From positions 1 through 17,905 of the forward strand of contig DAORXQ010000026.1 in the NCBI GenBank assembly GCA_035371905.1: a stretch of 17,905 nucleotides of DNA. Direction: 5' to 3'. The stretch is from a bacterium. Lineage in GTDB: Bacteria > Ratteibacteria > UBA8468 > B48-G9 > JAFGKM01. The translations under genes and the position numbers were made by a program. Below are positions 1 through 7,806 of this stretch, piece by piece. The notes beneath the pieces are model-generated. The model worked only from the letters and a program-made list of their open reading frames with translations, ran no database searches and was not told the origin of the DNA. The first letter of the stretch is position 1. Each line of letters begins with the position of its first letter.

Positions 1-578
1 GGGAATTTTATGAAAAAAACAATGTTTTATCTCTTAATAATGGACCTCACTATGTTGGTTCTGGTGGAGTTGGTTTTACAGACCAATTACCACAACCAGA
101 TTTTGACGGAATACATGTAAGAATTAAAGACCTTTGGGGACATGCAACAACCCAAATTTTTTCTCTTGTTTCTCCACAGATGCATGAGGAATTTGCTTTA
201 AAATATGAAGGAAGATTTTTGAGTAAATTTGGATTTAACTGTTATGGATGCTGTGAGCCATTGCATAAAAAAATAGATATTATTTTCAAACATATACCAA
301 GATTAAGACGTCTTTCAATGAGTCCCTGGGTTGATATTGGAGAAGCAGCAGAAAAACTTGGGAAAAGAGCAATTTTTTCATGGAAACCAAATCCATCTTT
401 TATGGCTTCAGATACATGGGAAGATGATTACATAAGAAAAACAATTACAGATGCATGTGAAAAAACAAAAAATTGTGTTATTGAAATAATACTTAAGGAT
501 ATACATACTTGCAGAAATAAACCAGAAAGAATATCAAACTGGGTTAAAATTGCAAAAGAAATAGCGGAAAAATATTAA
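1..578 (+). CDS. URO-D-fold (uroporphyrinogen decarboxylase-like) protein, 5' end outside window
   Basis: The reading frame is open from the window edge (first full codon at 3) to TAA at 576-578, so the ATG at 180 is internal. The visible 191 residues match the C-terminal half of the divergent URO-D family (uroporphyrinogen decarboxylases, MtaA/CmuA-type methyltransferases and many uncharacterised relatives). Recognisable pieces are a Gly-rich stretch before FTDQLPQPDF, the segment SPQMHEEFALKYEGRF, then FGFNCYGCCEPLHKKID with adjacent cysteines, and a late barrel strand RAIFSWKPNPSF. Members next to glycoside hydrolases are usually not haem enzymes; a corrinoid methyltransferase or unknown role is equally possible. 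The stop codon abuts the ATG of the next gene (TAA then ATG, no gap), so translational coupling is likely. The family call is solid; the substrate is unknown. Confidence 0.8.
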   Translation, partial: EFYEKNNVLSLNNGPHYVGSGGVGFTDQLPQPDFDGIHVRIKDLWGHATTQIFSLVSPQMHEEFALKYEGRFLSKFGFNCYGCCEPLHKKIDIIFKHIPRLRRLSMSPWVDIGEAAEKLGKRAIFSWKPNPSFMASDTWEDDYIRKTITDACEKTKNCVIEIILKDIHTCRNKPERISNWVKIAKEIAEKY

Positions 579-1376
579 ATGGAAAATAAAAAGAAAATCT
601 CAATATGGGAAGATAAAATACCTTATTCAAAAGGAAATTCAGAGGAAGATATACCAAAATTGACTCCTTATTTAATTGAAAATAAAAAAAATAATCCATG
701 TATAATTGTTTTCCCTGGAGGTGGATATTCTGTTAGGGCGCCTCATGAAAAGGAACCTATTGCTTTATGGTTAAATAGAATAGGAATATCTGCATTTGTT
801 CTTGATTATCGTGTTTCTCCTTACAGATATCCTGTTCCCTTTCTTGATGCGCAGAGAAGTATAAGATTTGTAAGATATAATGCTGAAAAATTTAATATAG
901 ACCCAAATCGTATAGGAATAATTGGTTTTTCTGCAGGAGGACATCTTGCTTCTCTTACAGGAGTTCATTTTGATTATGGAAAAAAAGAGAATGACCCGAT
1001 TGAAAAAATTTCTTTAAGACCTGATTTATTAATTCTGTGTTATCCTGTTATTTCATTTTTAAATTACAGCCATCAGGGTTGTATAAAAAATTTTCTTGGA
1101 GAAAATATAGATAAAGAAATTCTTGAATTTTTATCATCTGAAAAACAGGTCAAGAAAGATACTCCACCGTGTTTTATTTGGCATACTCAGAATGATGATG
1201 TTGTTCCTGTTCAGCACAGTATTTTATTTGCTCTATCCCTTAAAGAAAAAAATATTGATTTTGAACTTCATATTTTTGAAAAAGGACTTCATGGGCTTGG
1301 ACTTGCAGAAAATGATTTTTCAGTTTCTTACTGGACTATTTTATGTGAAAAATGGTTAAGGAAACATAATTTTTAA
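579..1376 (+). CDS. alpha/beta-hydrolase esterase (BD-FAE / acetyl esterase-like)
   Basis: 265 residues, a full-length single-domain alpha/beta-hydrolase of the acetyl-xylan/feruloyl esterase-like (BD-FAE) type. The oxyanion-hole segment is FPGGGYSVR (residues 45-53). The nucleophile elbow is GFSAGGH with Ser118. The acid is one of the two Asp residues in HTQNDDVVPV (206/207), and the catalytic His is His238 in KGLHGLGL. There is no signal peptide, so it probably acts in the cytoplasm on imported acylated oligosaccharides. It begins directly after the stop of the URO-D-like gene and is followed 12 nt later by the GH4 gene, consistent with removing acetyl or feruloyl groups before glycosidic cleavage. 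The exact ester substrate cannot be read from sequence. Confidence 0.85.
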   Translation: MENKKKISIWEDKIPYSKGNSEEDIPKLTPYLIENKKNNPCIIVFPGGGYSVRAPHEKEPIALWLNRIGISAFVLDYRVSPYRYPVPFLDAQRSIRFVRYNAEKFNIDPNRIGIIGFSAGGHLASLTGVHFDYGKKENDPIEKISLRPDLLILCYPVISFLNYSHQGCIKNFLGENIDKEILEFLSSEKQVKKDTPPCFIWHTQNDDVVPVQHSILFALSLKEKNIDFELHIFEKGLHGLGLAENDFSVSYWTILCEKWLRKHNF

Positions 1377-1388
1377 AAGGAGTTAAAA

Positions 1389-2678
1389 ATGAAGATAGCG
1401 ATAATCGGAGCGGGAAGTTTAGGATTTACAAAAAGATTTATCATTGATATTATAAGTGTTCCAGAATTAAGAAATTTTACACTTGCTTTAAATGATATTG
1501 ATGAGGAAAGATTGAATTTAATAACAAAATGGGCAAATGCTTTAAAAAAACAGGAAAATTTAAAAATTGAAATTTTATCTTCAACTGATAGAAAAGATGT
1601 TATTAAAAATTCTGACTATATTATAAATACAATCAGAGTAGGAGGACTTGAAGCATTTGAACTTGATGTTTCTATTCCGAGGAAATATGGGGTTCATCAG
1701 GCAGTCGGAGATACAGTTGGTCCAGGTGGTGTATTTTATGCTTTAAGAACAATTCCAGTTTTACTTGAAATATGTGAGGATATTAAAAAATTATGTCCGG
1801 ATGCATGGTTTTTGAATTATACAAATCCAATGGCAATGAATACATGGGCAATGATAAAATACGGACATAAAAAAGTTGTTGGACTTTGTCACAGTATTCA
1901 GGGAACTGCCTGGCAATTATCAAGTTATATAGGAGTACCCTATGAAGAAGTTTATTACTGGGCAGCAGGAATAAATCATATGTCATGGTTTCTTGAATTT
2001 AAAAGAAATGGAAAAGACCTTTATCCTGAATTATTTGAAGCAATGAAAAACCCTGAAATTTTCAAAAAAGACCCTGTGAGATTTGAAATAATGAAACATT
2101 TTGGATATTTTGTAAGTGAGTCAAGTTTTCATATGGCTGAATATGTTCCATATTTCAACAAAAAGAAAGAACTTATAAATAAATTCAATACGCATGGATG
2201 GATATATCTTGATGTTTGTAAGAATGCTTATGACCCTGCAACTGAAAAATTAAAAAAAGAGGCAGAGGGTAAAGAAAAAATTGAAATATCAAGGAGTAAC
2301 GAATATTGTTCATATATAATCCATGCACTTGAAACTGGATGTATTTTAAGATTTAACGGAAATGTTTTGAATGATGAAATAATAGATAATTTACCTTATG
2401 GATGCTGTGTTGAAGTTCCATGCTATGCAGAAAAAGGAAATATAAGGCCTGCAAAAGTTGGAAATTTACCAATCCAGTGTGCTTCTTTAAACAGATTAAA
2501 TATAAATGTTCAGGAAATTACTGTTGAGGCAGCAATTAAAAGAAAAAAATCACTTGTATATCAAGCAGTTGCACTTGACCCTTTAACAGGAGCAGTATTA
2601 TCACTTGAAGAAATAAAAAATATGGTTGATGAAATGTTTGAAAAAGAAAAGGAATATTTACCAGAATTTACTGATTAA
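1389..2678 (+). CDS. GH4 family NAD-dependent glycosidase (alpha-galactosidase/alpha-galacturonidase-like)
   Basis: 429 residues, typical of glycoside hydrolase family 4, which uses NAD+ and a divalent metal in a redox-elimination mechanism. The N-terminal Rossmann motif is GAGSLGFTK (residues 7-15). Other family landmarks are IRVGG (82-86), NYTNPM (143-148), GLCHSIQGT (165-173) with likely metal ligand Cys167, and AGINHM (193-198) with likely metal ligand His197. The CHS motif resembles MelA-type alpha-galactosidases and LplD/alpha-galacturonidases rather than the phospho-beta-glucosidases, which carry a different residue pattern there. There is no signal peptide, so it is an intracellular enzyme. 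A good ribosome-binding site (AAAGGAG, 1376-1382) precedes the ATG. In context it would hydrolyse imported oligosaccharides. The family is near certain; the sugar specificity is open. Confidence 0.92.
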   Translation: MKIAIIGAGSLGFTKRFIIDIISVPELRNFTLALNDIDEERLNLITKWANALKKQENLKIEILSSTDRKDVIKNSDYIINTIRVGGLEAFELDVSIPRKYGVHQAVGDTVGPGGVFYALRTIPVLLEICEDIKKLCPDAWFLNYTNPMAMNTWAMIKYGHKKVVGLCHSIQGTAWQLSSYIGVPYEEVYYWAAGINHMSWFLEFKRNGKDLYPELFEAMKNPEIFKKDPVRFEIMKHFGYFVSESSFHMAEYVPYFNKKKELINKFNTHGWIYLDVCKNAYDPATEKLKKEAEGKEKIEISRSNEYCSYIIHALETGCILRFNGNVLNDEIIDNLPYGCCVEVPCYAEKGNIRPAKVGNLPIQCASLNRLNINVQEITVEAAIKRKKSLVYQAVALDPLTGAVLSLEEIKNMVDEMFEKEKEYLPEFTD

Positions 2679-2684
2679 TTGAAA

Positions 2685-3152
2685 ATGTATAAAACAGGGA
2701 TTGGTTTTGATATTCATAAGTTTGCTGAAGGAAGAAAATTTATAATTGGAGGTATTGAAATTCCTTATGAAAAAGGGCTTATTGGACATAGTGATGGAGA
2801 TGTTTTAATTCATTCAATAAGTGATGCAATACTTGGAGCACTTGGAAGACCCGATATTGGATATTACTTTCCAGATACTGATGAAAAAATAAAAGGAATA
2901 GATAGTAAAGAGATATTAAAAAGAGTGATTGGATTTTTAAAAGATGATAGATATGAAATAGTTAATATTGATAGTGTGATTATATGTGAAAAGCCAAAAA
3001 TCCTTCCATATTCTGAAAAAATAAAAAAATCCCTTTCTGAAGTAATTGGTATAGAAAAAGAAAAAATAAATATAAAAGGAAAAACAACAGAAGGGATTGA
3101 TAAAGGTAATTACTGTGCTTGTATTTCAATTGTATTAATTTCTAAAAAATAA
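2685..3152 (+). CDS. ispF: 2-C-methyl-D-erythritol 2,4-cyclodiphosphate synthase
   Basis: IspF makes 2-C-methyl-D-erythritol 2,4-cyclodiphosphate in the non-mevalonate isoprenoid pathway. Motifs are complete: GIGFDIHKF near the N-terminus with the metal-binding Asp-x-His, GHSDGDVLIHSISDAILGAL, DIGYYFPDTD, and near the C-terminus INIKGKTTEGID. From ATG 2685 the protein has 155 residues, the usual family length. A TTG two codons upstream (2679), directly after the GH4 stop, is the alternative start; ATG is preferred because MYKTGIGFDIH matches the family N-terminus. There is no obvious ribosome-binding site, so coupling to GH4 translation is likely. No ispD is adjacent, although ispD and ispF are neighbours or fused in many bacteria. 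The 3' end overlaps the convergent TSUP gene by 11 bp. Confidence 0.95.
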   Translation: MYKTGIGFDIHKFAEGRKFIIGGIEIPYEKGLIGHSDGDVLIHSISDAILGALGRPDIGYYFPDTDEKIKGIDSKEILKRVIGFLKDDRYEIVNIDSVIICEKPKILPYSEKIKKSLSEVIGIEKEKINIKGKTTEGIDKGNYCACISIVLISKK

Positions 3153-3882
3153 GTTTTAAAGCAGAAAGAAAAGCAAGAATTTGGACAATTTGATTAAATA
3201 CTTTTTGAGGGATTTTTTTTAAAAAGAATATTCCAGAAATTGCTCCAATACAAACACAAGGGAATAGAAGTAAATTGAGTTTCAAAGAATAAAAATTTAT
3301 AAGTCCAAGATTTACACTGAAGGGGACTTTAAACCAGTTTAAAATAAAAAAATACCATGCTCCTGTTCCAACAAATTCTGTCTTTGGTAGTTTCATTGCA
3401 AGTAAATAAATTATTAAAATTGGTCCTGCTGCATTTGCCATCATTGTTGTAATTCCGGCAAAAAGTCCCATTATTACAGCAAAATAAAATTTTTCAGGTA
3501 CTTTAATTTCTTTTTTATTCCACCACCAGTTTAGAAAAAGAATTGTAAGAATTACAAGACCAATAAATTTGCTCAACTGTTTATCATTTATTTTTCCCAT
3601 TAAAAAATATCCTATAATTATTCCAGTTGCGGCAAATGGTAAAAGACGAAGGATATACTTCCAAACCGCTTTTCTTCTATAATAAGTTACTGCAAATATA
3701 TCTCCCATTATAAGCATAGGTAAAATCAAACCAGTGGATGCTTTTGCAGGTAAAATCATAGCAGTTAAAGGAATTGCAAGAATACCAACTCCTGGAATCC
3801 CTGTTTTTGAGACACCAATTAAAAAAGCATATAATTCCAGCAAAAAAAGTTTAAAATGACTTAAATTATATATACTTTCCAT
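3142..3882 (-). CDS. TSUP (TauE/SafE) family membrane exporter
   Basis: 246 residues, very hydrophobic, with about eight predicted transmembrane segments. The two-repeat architecture of the TauE/SafE (TSUP) family is visible: a first-repeat motif GVSKTGIPGVGILAIPL (residues 23-39) and a second-repeat motif GLFAGITTMMANAAGP (139-154). Family members move sulfite, sulfoacetate, taurine-derived anions or other organosulfur compounds across the inner membrane; the substrate here is unknown. The start is an ATG at 3880-3882 with a weak AAAGG upstream. It is convergent with ispF, overlapping it by 11 bp, and divergent from the heparinase-like gene 83 bp away. With a polysaccharide lyase next door, export of sulfite or sulfate from sulfated glycans is conceivable, but no sulfatase is visible. 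Confidence 0.88.
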   Translation of the reverse strand: MESIYNLSHFKLFLLELYAFLIGVSKTGIPGVGILAIPLTAMILPAKASTGLILPMLIMGDIFAVTYYRRKAVWKYILRLLPFAATGIIIGYFLMGKINDKQLSKFIGLVILTILFLNWWWNKKEIKVPEKFYFAVIMGLFAGITTMMANAAGPILIIYLLAMKLPKTEFVGTGAWYFFILNWFKVPFSVNLGLINFYSLKLNLLLFPCVCIGAISGIFFLKKIPQKVFNQIVQILAFLSALKLIF

Positions 3883-3923
3883 TTTTGCCTTTAAATTTAT
3901 AATTTTATCCTCTTTATGTCAAA

Positions 3924-3953
3924 TTGATTTTTGACAAAAAATTTTCATATATT
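3924..3953 (+). promoter_or_regulatory. putative sigma70-type promoter for the heparinase-like gene
   Basis: TTGATT (3924-3929) and TATATT (3948-3953) are separated by 18 bp. If this is the promoter, transcription would begin around 3960, only a few bases before the GTG at 3966. The upstream TTG at 3924 would then lie inside the -35 box and could not be a start codon. A TTGACA at 3931-3936 is also present, but it is only 11 bp from the same -10. Confidence 0.35.
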
Positions 3954-3965
3954 AAACTTATATCT

Positions 3966-5816
3966 GTGAAAAATTTTGTTTTTATTATTTTTTTATTTCT
4001 AATGGAGCAATTTATAATGGCTGAAAATTTTGACTGGATGAATAATCTGAAAAAAGAAAGACCGAGATTGATTTTAAATGATAAAGTTGTTGAAGATATA
4101 AAAACTCTAATAAAAAATGATGATACTTGCAAAAAAATTTATGTAAAGATAAAGGAAAATGCAGAAAAAATCTGTGATGAACCTGTTTCAAAATATGAAA
4201 TTCCAGATGGATTGAGATTGCTTTATGTTTCAATAAAAGTTCTAAACAGAGTTTATACACTTTCACTTGTTTATAAAATTGAGGGAAATAAGAAATATTT
4301 AGAAAGATTATGGAATGAAATCTATACCGCAGGAAATTTTCCTGACTGGAATCCAAAACATTTTCTTGATACTGCGGAAATGGCTCATGCTTTTGCAATT
4401 GCTTATGACTGGTGTTATTATGACTGGACAGAGGACCAGAGAAAGATAATACGAGAAGCACTTTTAAATAAGGCATTGAAGGTCGCTTTGGATTGTTATG
4501 AAGGGAAAATTCCTTATGGCTGGTGGACAAGGTCAAAACATAACTGGAATCAGGTATGTAATGGTGGAATTGGGATTGCATGTCTTTCTCTTTTAGATGA
4601 ATATCCTGAAATATGTTCAAAAATTCTTGATAATATTATGAAATCATTACCCCTTGCAATGAAAGAATTTGCTCCTGATGGTGGTTGGGGAGAAGGCCCT
4701 GGATATTGGGCTTATGCAACTGAATATAATTTTATCTTTCTTACTTATCTTGATAACTGTATAAATTATAATTTTGATTTCTGGAATTATGAAGGTGTAT
4801 CTGAAACAGGATTTTTCCCGATATATATAACCGGACCTGTTGATAAAACTTTTAATTTTGCAGATAGTGGTGACGGACCAGTAAGAAGTTCCCAGTTATT
4901 TTACTTATCAAAAAAATTTAAAAAGCCTGTTTTTGCCTGGTATCCAATTAAATACCCAAGATACCATCCTCTTGATTTAATCTGGTTTACGGATTATTCT
5001 GACTCGGAAAAAGAAAATTTGCCATTAGATAAATATTTCAGATATGTAGAAGTTGTTACAATGAGGACTTCATGGAATAACAGGGATGCTTTATTTGTTG
5101 GATTTAAAGGAGGTAGAAATAATTTTAATCACTCTCATCTTGATATAGGCAGTTTTGTTTTTGATGCTTATGGTTACAGATGGATTATTGATTTGGGTCT
5201 TGATAATTATAATTTGCCAGGTTATTTCGGTAAGAATAGATGGGATTTTTACAGATTAAGGGCTGAAGGACATAATACAATTGTTATCAATCCTTCAGAA
5301 AAATTTGACCAGGAACCAGATGCAATATCAAAAATAGTAAATTTTGGTTCCAAAAATGAGTATTCTTTTGCAATTTCTGATTTGACGGATGCTTATAGAA
5401 AATATGCTAAAAGTGTAAAGAGAGGAATCTTGCTTAACAAAAAAGAAAAATTTTTACTCATACAGGATGAGATTGAATTGAAAGAAAAAGGAGAGATATG
5501 GTGGTTTTTACATACAGGTTGTGATATTGAAATAGGGGAAAGCAAAAAAGAAGTTATTTTAAAACAAAAAAATACAGAATTGAAAGTTAAAGTTATTTCT
5601 CCGTCAGATGCTCAATTTTTAATAATGGATGCAAAACCACTTTCTTCTTCTCCAAATCCAACAGGTCAGAATGAAAACAAAGGAATTAAAAAAATTGCTC
5701 TTAATTTTAAAAATACTGATAATTTGAGGATTTCAGTAATATTAGTCCCTTTAAAACCGGGTAATAAATTTTCTCCTTTTACCCCTTCATTAATCCCATT
5801 AAATGATTGGCAATAG
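3966..5816 (+). CDS. secreted heparinase II/III-like polysaccharide lyase
   Basis: From GTG 3966 the protein is 616 residues. It has an N-terminal signal peptide (KNFVFIIFLFLMEQFIMA then EN), so it is exported. The frame extends to a TTG at 3924, but this start choice places the basic residue and hydrophobic core where a signal peptide needs them. The N-terminal (alpha/alpha)-barrel region carries YGWW, HNWNQVCNGG (about 191-200) and EGPGYWAYA (about 243-251), with the Asn/His/Tyr residues used by heparinase II, alginate and oligouronide lyases. The C-terminal heparinase II/III domain has NFNHSHLDIGSFVFDAYG (about 386-403) and YRLRAEGHNT (about 429-438). Family enzymes cleave uronic-acid polysaccharides by beta-elimination. 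The substrate (heparin, alginate, pectin or other) is not decidable here. A CE4-like gene follows 15 nt later. Confidence 0.85.
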   Translation: MKNFVFIIFLFLMEQFIMAENFDWMNNLKKERPRLILNDKVVEDIKTLIKNDDTCKKIYVKIKENAEKICDEPVSKYEIPDGLRLLYVSIKVLNRVYTLSLVYKIEGNKKYLERLWNEIYTAGNFPDWNPKHFLDTAEMAHAFAIAYDWCYYDWTEDQRKIIREALLNKALKVALDCYEGKIPYGWWTRSKHNWNQVCNGGIGIACLSLLDEYPEICSKILDNIMKSLPLAMKEFAPDGGWGEGPGYWAYATEYNFIFLTYLDNCINYNFDFWNYEGVSETGFFPIYITGPVDKTFNFADSGDGPVRSSQLFYLSKKFKKPVFAWYPIKYPRYHPLDLIWFTDYSDSEKENLPLDKYFRYVEVVTMRTSWNNRDALFVGFKGGRNNFNHSHLDIGSFVFDAYGYRWIIDLGLDNYNLPGYFGKNRWDFYRLRAEGHNTIVINPSEKFDQEPDAISKIVNFGSKNEYSFAISDLTDAYRKYAKSVKRGILLNKKEKFLLIQDEIELKEKGEIWWFLHTGCDIEIGESKKEVILKQKNTELKVKVISPSDAQFLIMDAKPLSSSPNPTGQNENKGIKKIALNFKNTDNLRISVILVPLKPGNKFSPFTPSLIPLNDWQ

Positions 5817-5831
5817 AAACTGACTTAAATT

Positions 5832-6704
5832 ATGGAAAAAATAATACATATAATCTGGACAATGGATTGTGAGTTTCCTAAAAGTCCTTTTGGTGGTCCT
5901 GAAAACTGGGAAATTGCTGAAAAATCTGTTAATGGATTTCTTGAAGTACTGACAAAGCACTGTCAAAAAGCAACTTTTTTTGTAACTCCAGAAGTTATTC
6001 AGAAAAAATTTAATGTATTTTCAGAAAAAAATAAAAATTTTGAAATTGGTATGCATTTACATCCATTTGATGACAGTAATAAAAAGAAATTATATATGGG
6101 ACAGATGAGGAAAGAAGAACAGGAAAAGGTATTAAAAGAAAATAGAGAAAAATGGATACAATCAGCTGGTTTTGAACCCAGAAGTTTTAGACCCGGAAAT
6201 TTTTCTGCAAATGATTATACCTTTCCTTTACTTTTAAAACTCGGTTTTTTTCAGGGAAGCGTATCTAGTCCTTATCGTAAAATGGAAAAATTTTTTACTG
6301 ATTGGGAAGGTGCTTTACTTGACCCACATCATACGAATGAAAAATCAAGATTGATTGAGGGGAAATTAGATTTTTTTGAAGTCCCAGTAACTGTTGACCC
6401 ATTTAGAAAAAAAAGGATAGATGGAACTTCTTATGAATTGAGGATTGAATGGGGTGATATTTCAGAACATATAGTGACTATTGAAAATGTTTTGAAAAGA
6501 TTGAAAAAAGAAAATCCACCTGTAAAAAGTATTGTTTCAATTACCCATAATACTTTTGATTATACTCTGAAAAATTCAAAATATCGTTCTACTCTTGAAA
6601 AACTTATTTTATTCATTCAGGAATTAATTATAAAAGAAAACTTCACACCTTTATCCATAACAATAGAAGAACTTCATAAGAAAGTAGATGGAAAGGATTT
6701 ATGA
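5832..6704 (+). CDS. polysaccharide deacetylase-like (NodB/CE4 superfamily) protein
   Basis: 290 residues with the layout of a polysaccharide-deacetylase fold. A first-strand acidic motif WTMDCE gives Asp12. The likely metal site is GMHLHPF (His75, His77), a variant of the H-(S/T)-x-x-H motif. RPGNFSAND (Arg120-Pro-Gly) corresponds to the RPP/RPG motif 3. THNTF near residue 238 may be the late His motif. There is no signal peptide, unlike many xylan or chitin deacetylases, so it may act inside the cell or use another route. It follows the heparinase-like gene by 15 nt, so they probably share a transcript. Superfamily membership is confident; de-acetylation of a glycan is inferred from family and context only. 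Confidence 0.78.
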   Translation: MEKIIHIIWTMDCEFPKSPFGGPENWEIAEKSVNGFLEVLTKHCQKATFFVTPEVIQKKFNVFSEKNKNFEIGMHLHPFDDSNKKKLYMGQMRKEEQEKVLKENREKWIQSAGFEPRSFRPGNFSANDYTFPLLLKLGFFQGSVSSPYRKMEKFFTDWEGALLDPHHTNEKSRLIEGKLDFFEVPVTVDPFRKKRIDGTSYELRIEWGDISEHIVTIENVLKRLKKENPPVKSIVSITHNTFDYTLKNSKYRSTLEKLILFIQELIIKENFTPLSITIEELHKKVDGKDL

Positions 6705-6706
6705 AA

Positions 6707-6735
6707 TTTACAAGTTAAATAAATTGTAGTAAAAT
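6707..6735 (+). promoter_or_regulatory. putative sigma70-type promoter for the DHS-like/xylanase pair
   Basis: TTTACA (6707-6712) and TAAAAT (6730-6735) are separated by exactly 17 bp, in the 73-bp gap after the deacetylase-like gene. A start site near 6742 would leave a leader of about 36 nt before the strong AAAAGGAGG ribosome-binding site and the ATG at 6778. This suggests the DHS-like and xylanase genes form their own transcription unit. Confidence 0.5.
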
Positions 6736-6777
6736 CAATAGCGAAGAAATTTCAATTTAAAATCAAAAGGAGGCAAA

Positions 6778-7800
6778 ATGAAAAAAAGTAAAAAAAATTA
6801 TTTGAAAATTCCTGTTGAACATGTTGATATTAAAAAAATAGATGCAATTCCAATAGTTGAAATGTATTCCAGAATGTCTTTTTCAGCAAGAACTCTTGCA
6901 TATGGTGCTTTACTTTATGAGAAAATGCTTAAAGATGAGGAGGTAACTGTAATTTTAACTCTTGCAGGTTCCCTTTTCAGTGCAGGACTTAAGAATGCTG
7001 TATGTGATCTGGTAAGAAATAATCTTGTTGATATAATTGTTTCTACAGGAGCAATAATAGTTGACCAGGATTTTTTTGAAGCATTGGGTTTTAGACATTA
7101 TATAGGAAGTCCTGATGTTGACGATAGAGAACTTAATAAACTTCATATAGACAGAATATATGATACTTATATTGATGAAGACGAATTAAGAATTTGTGAT
7201 ATGACTGTTGCTGAAATTGCAGAAAAACTTGAACCAAAACCTTATTCATCAAGAGAGTTTATAAAGGAGATGGGGAGATATTTAAAAGAGAAAGGAATTA
7301 AAAGCGATGATTCAGTTGTACTTGCTTGCTATGAAAAAAATGTTCCTATTTTTGTTCCTGCTTTTTCAGATTGTTCTGCTGGGTTTGGGCTTGTTTATCA
7401 TCAAATAAAACATCCAGAAAAACATGTTTCAATTGATTCTGTGAAGGACTTTAAAGAACTTACAGAATTGAAAATTGCTGCAAATCAAACAGGGGTTGTA
7501 ATGCTTGGTGGAGGGGTTCCTAAAAACTTTACACAGGATATAGTTGTCTGTGCCGATGTTTTAAATAAAACAGTTCCAATGCATAAATATGCAATTCAGA
7601 TTACTGTTGCGGATGTTAGAGATGGAGCACTTTCAAGTTCAACATTAAAAGAAGCACATTCATGGGGTAAAGTTGATTTTCCAAATACAGAAATGATTTA
7701 TTCTGAAGTTACAGTTGCATTTCCAATAATCGCTGCCTATGTATATCAAAAGGTGAAAAATAGAAAACCGAGAAACTGGAATAAATTTTTTGAAAAATGA
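6778..7800 (+). CDS. deoxyhypusine-synthase-family protein (bacterial; possibly a polyamine enzyme)
   Basis: 340 residues along the whole deoxyhypusine synthase fold. Landmarks are TLAGSLFSAG (61-70) and VDIIVSTGA (84-92) in the NAD-binding core, VPIFVPAFSDCSAGFG (189-204), VMLGGGVPKNFTQDI (241-255) and EAHSWGKVD (292-300). Lys298 sits where the catalytic enzyme-imine lysine lies in the eukaryotic SWGK motif, so the enzyme looks active. Eukaryotic and archaeal homologues transfer the aminobutyl group of spermidine to eIF5A/aIF5A. Bacteria have no true eIF5A, and some bacterial relatives are thought to make homospermidine-type polyamines. It has the best ribosome-binding site in its region (AAAAGGAGG, 4 nt before ATG). 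The xylanase gene starts 6 nt after its stop, a puzzling pairing. Family call strong; reaction inferred. Confidence 0.88.
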   Translation: MKKSKKNYLKIPVEHVDIKKIDAIPIVEMYSRMSFSARTLAYGALLYEKMLKDEEVTVILTLAGSLFSAGLKNAVCDLVRNNLVDIIVSTGAIIVDQDFFEALGFRHYIGSPDVDDRELNKLHIDRIYDTYIDEDELRICDMTVAEIAEKLEPKPYSSREFIKEMGRYLKEKGIKSDDSVVLACYEKNVPIFVPAFSDCSAGFGLVYHQIKHPEKHVSIDSVKDFKELTELKIAANQTGVVMLGGGVPKNFTQDIVVCADVLNKTVPMHKYAIQITVADVRDGALSSSTLKEAHSWGKVDFPNTEMIYSEVTVAFPIIAAYVYQKVKNRKPRNWNKFFEK

Positions 7801-7806
7801 TTTTAA

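Noticed and set aside
4012..4620. A 202-residue minus-strand open frame opposite the lyase gene
   Set aside because: It lies wholly antisense to conserved heparinase-like coding sequence, is low-complexity (His/Leu/Ser-rich) and has no recognisable domain or ribosome-binding site.
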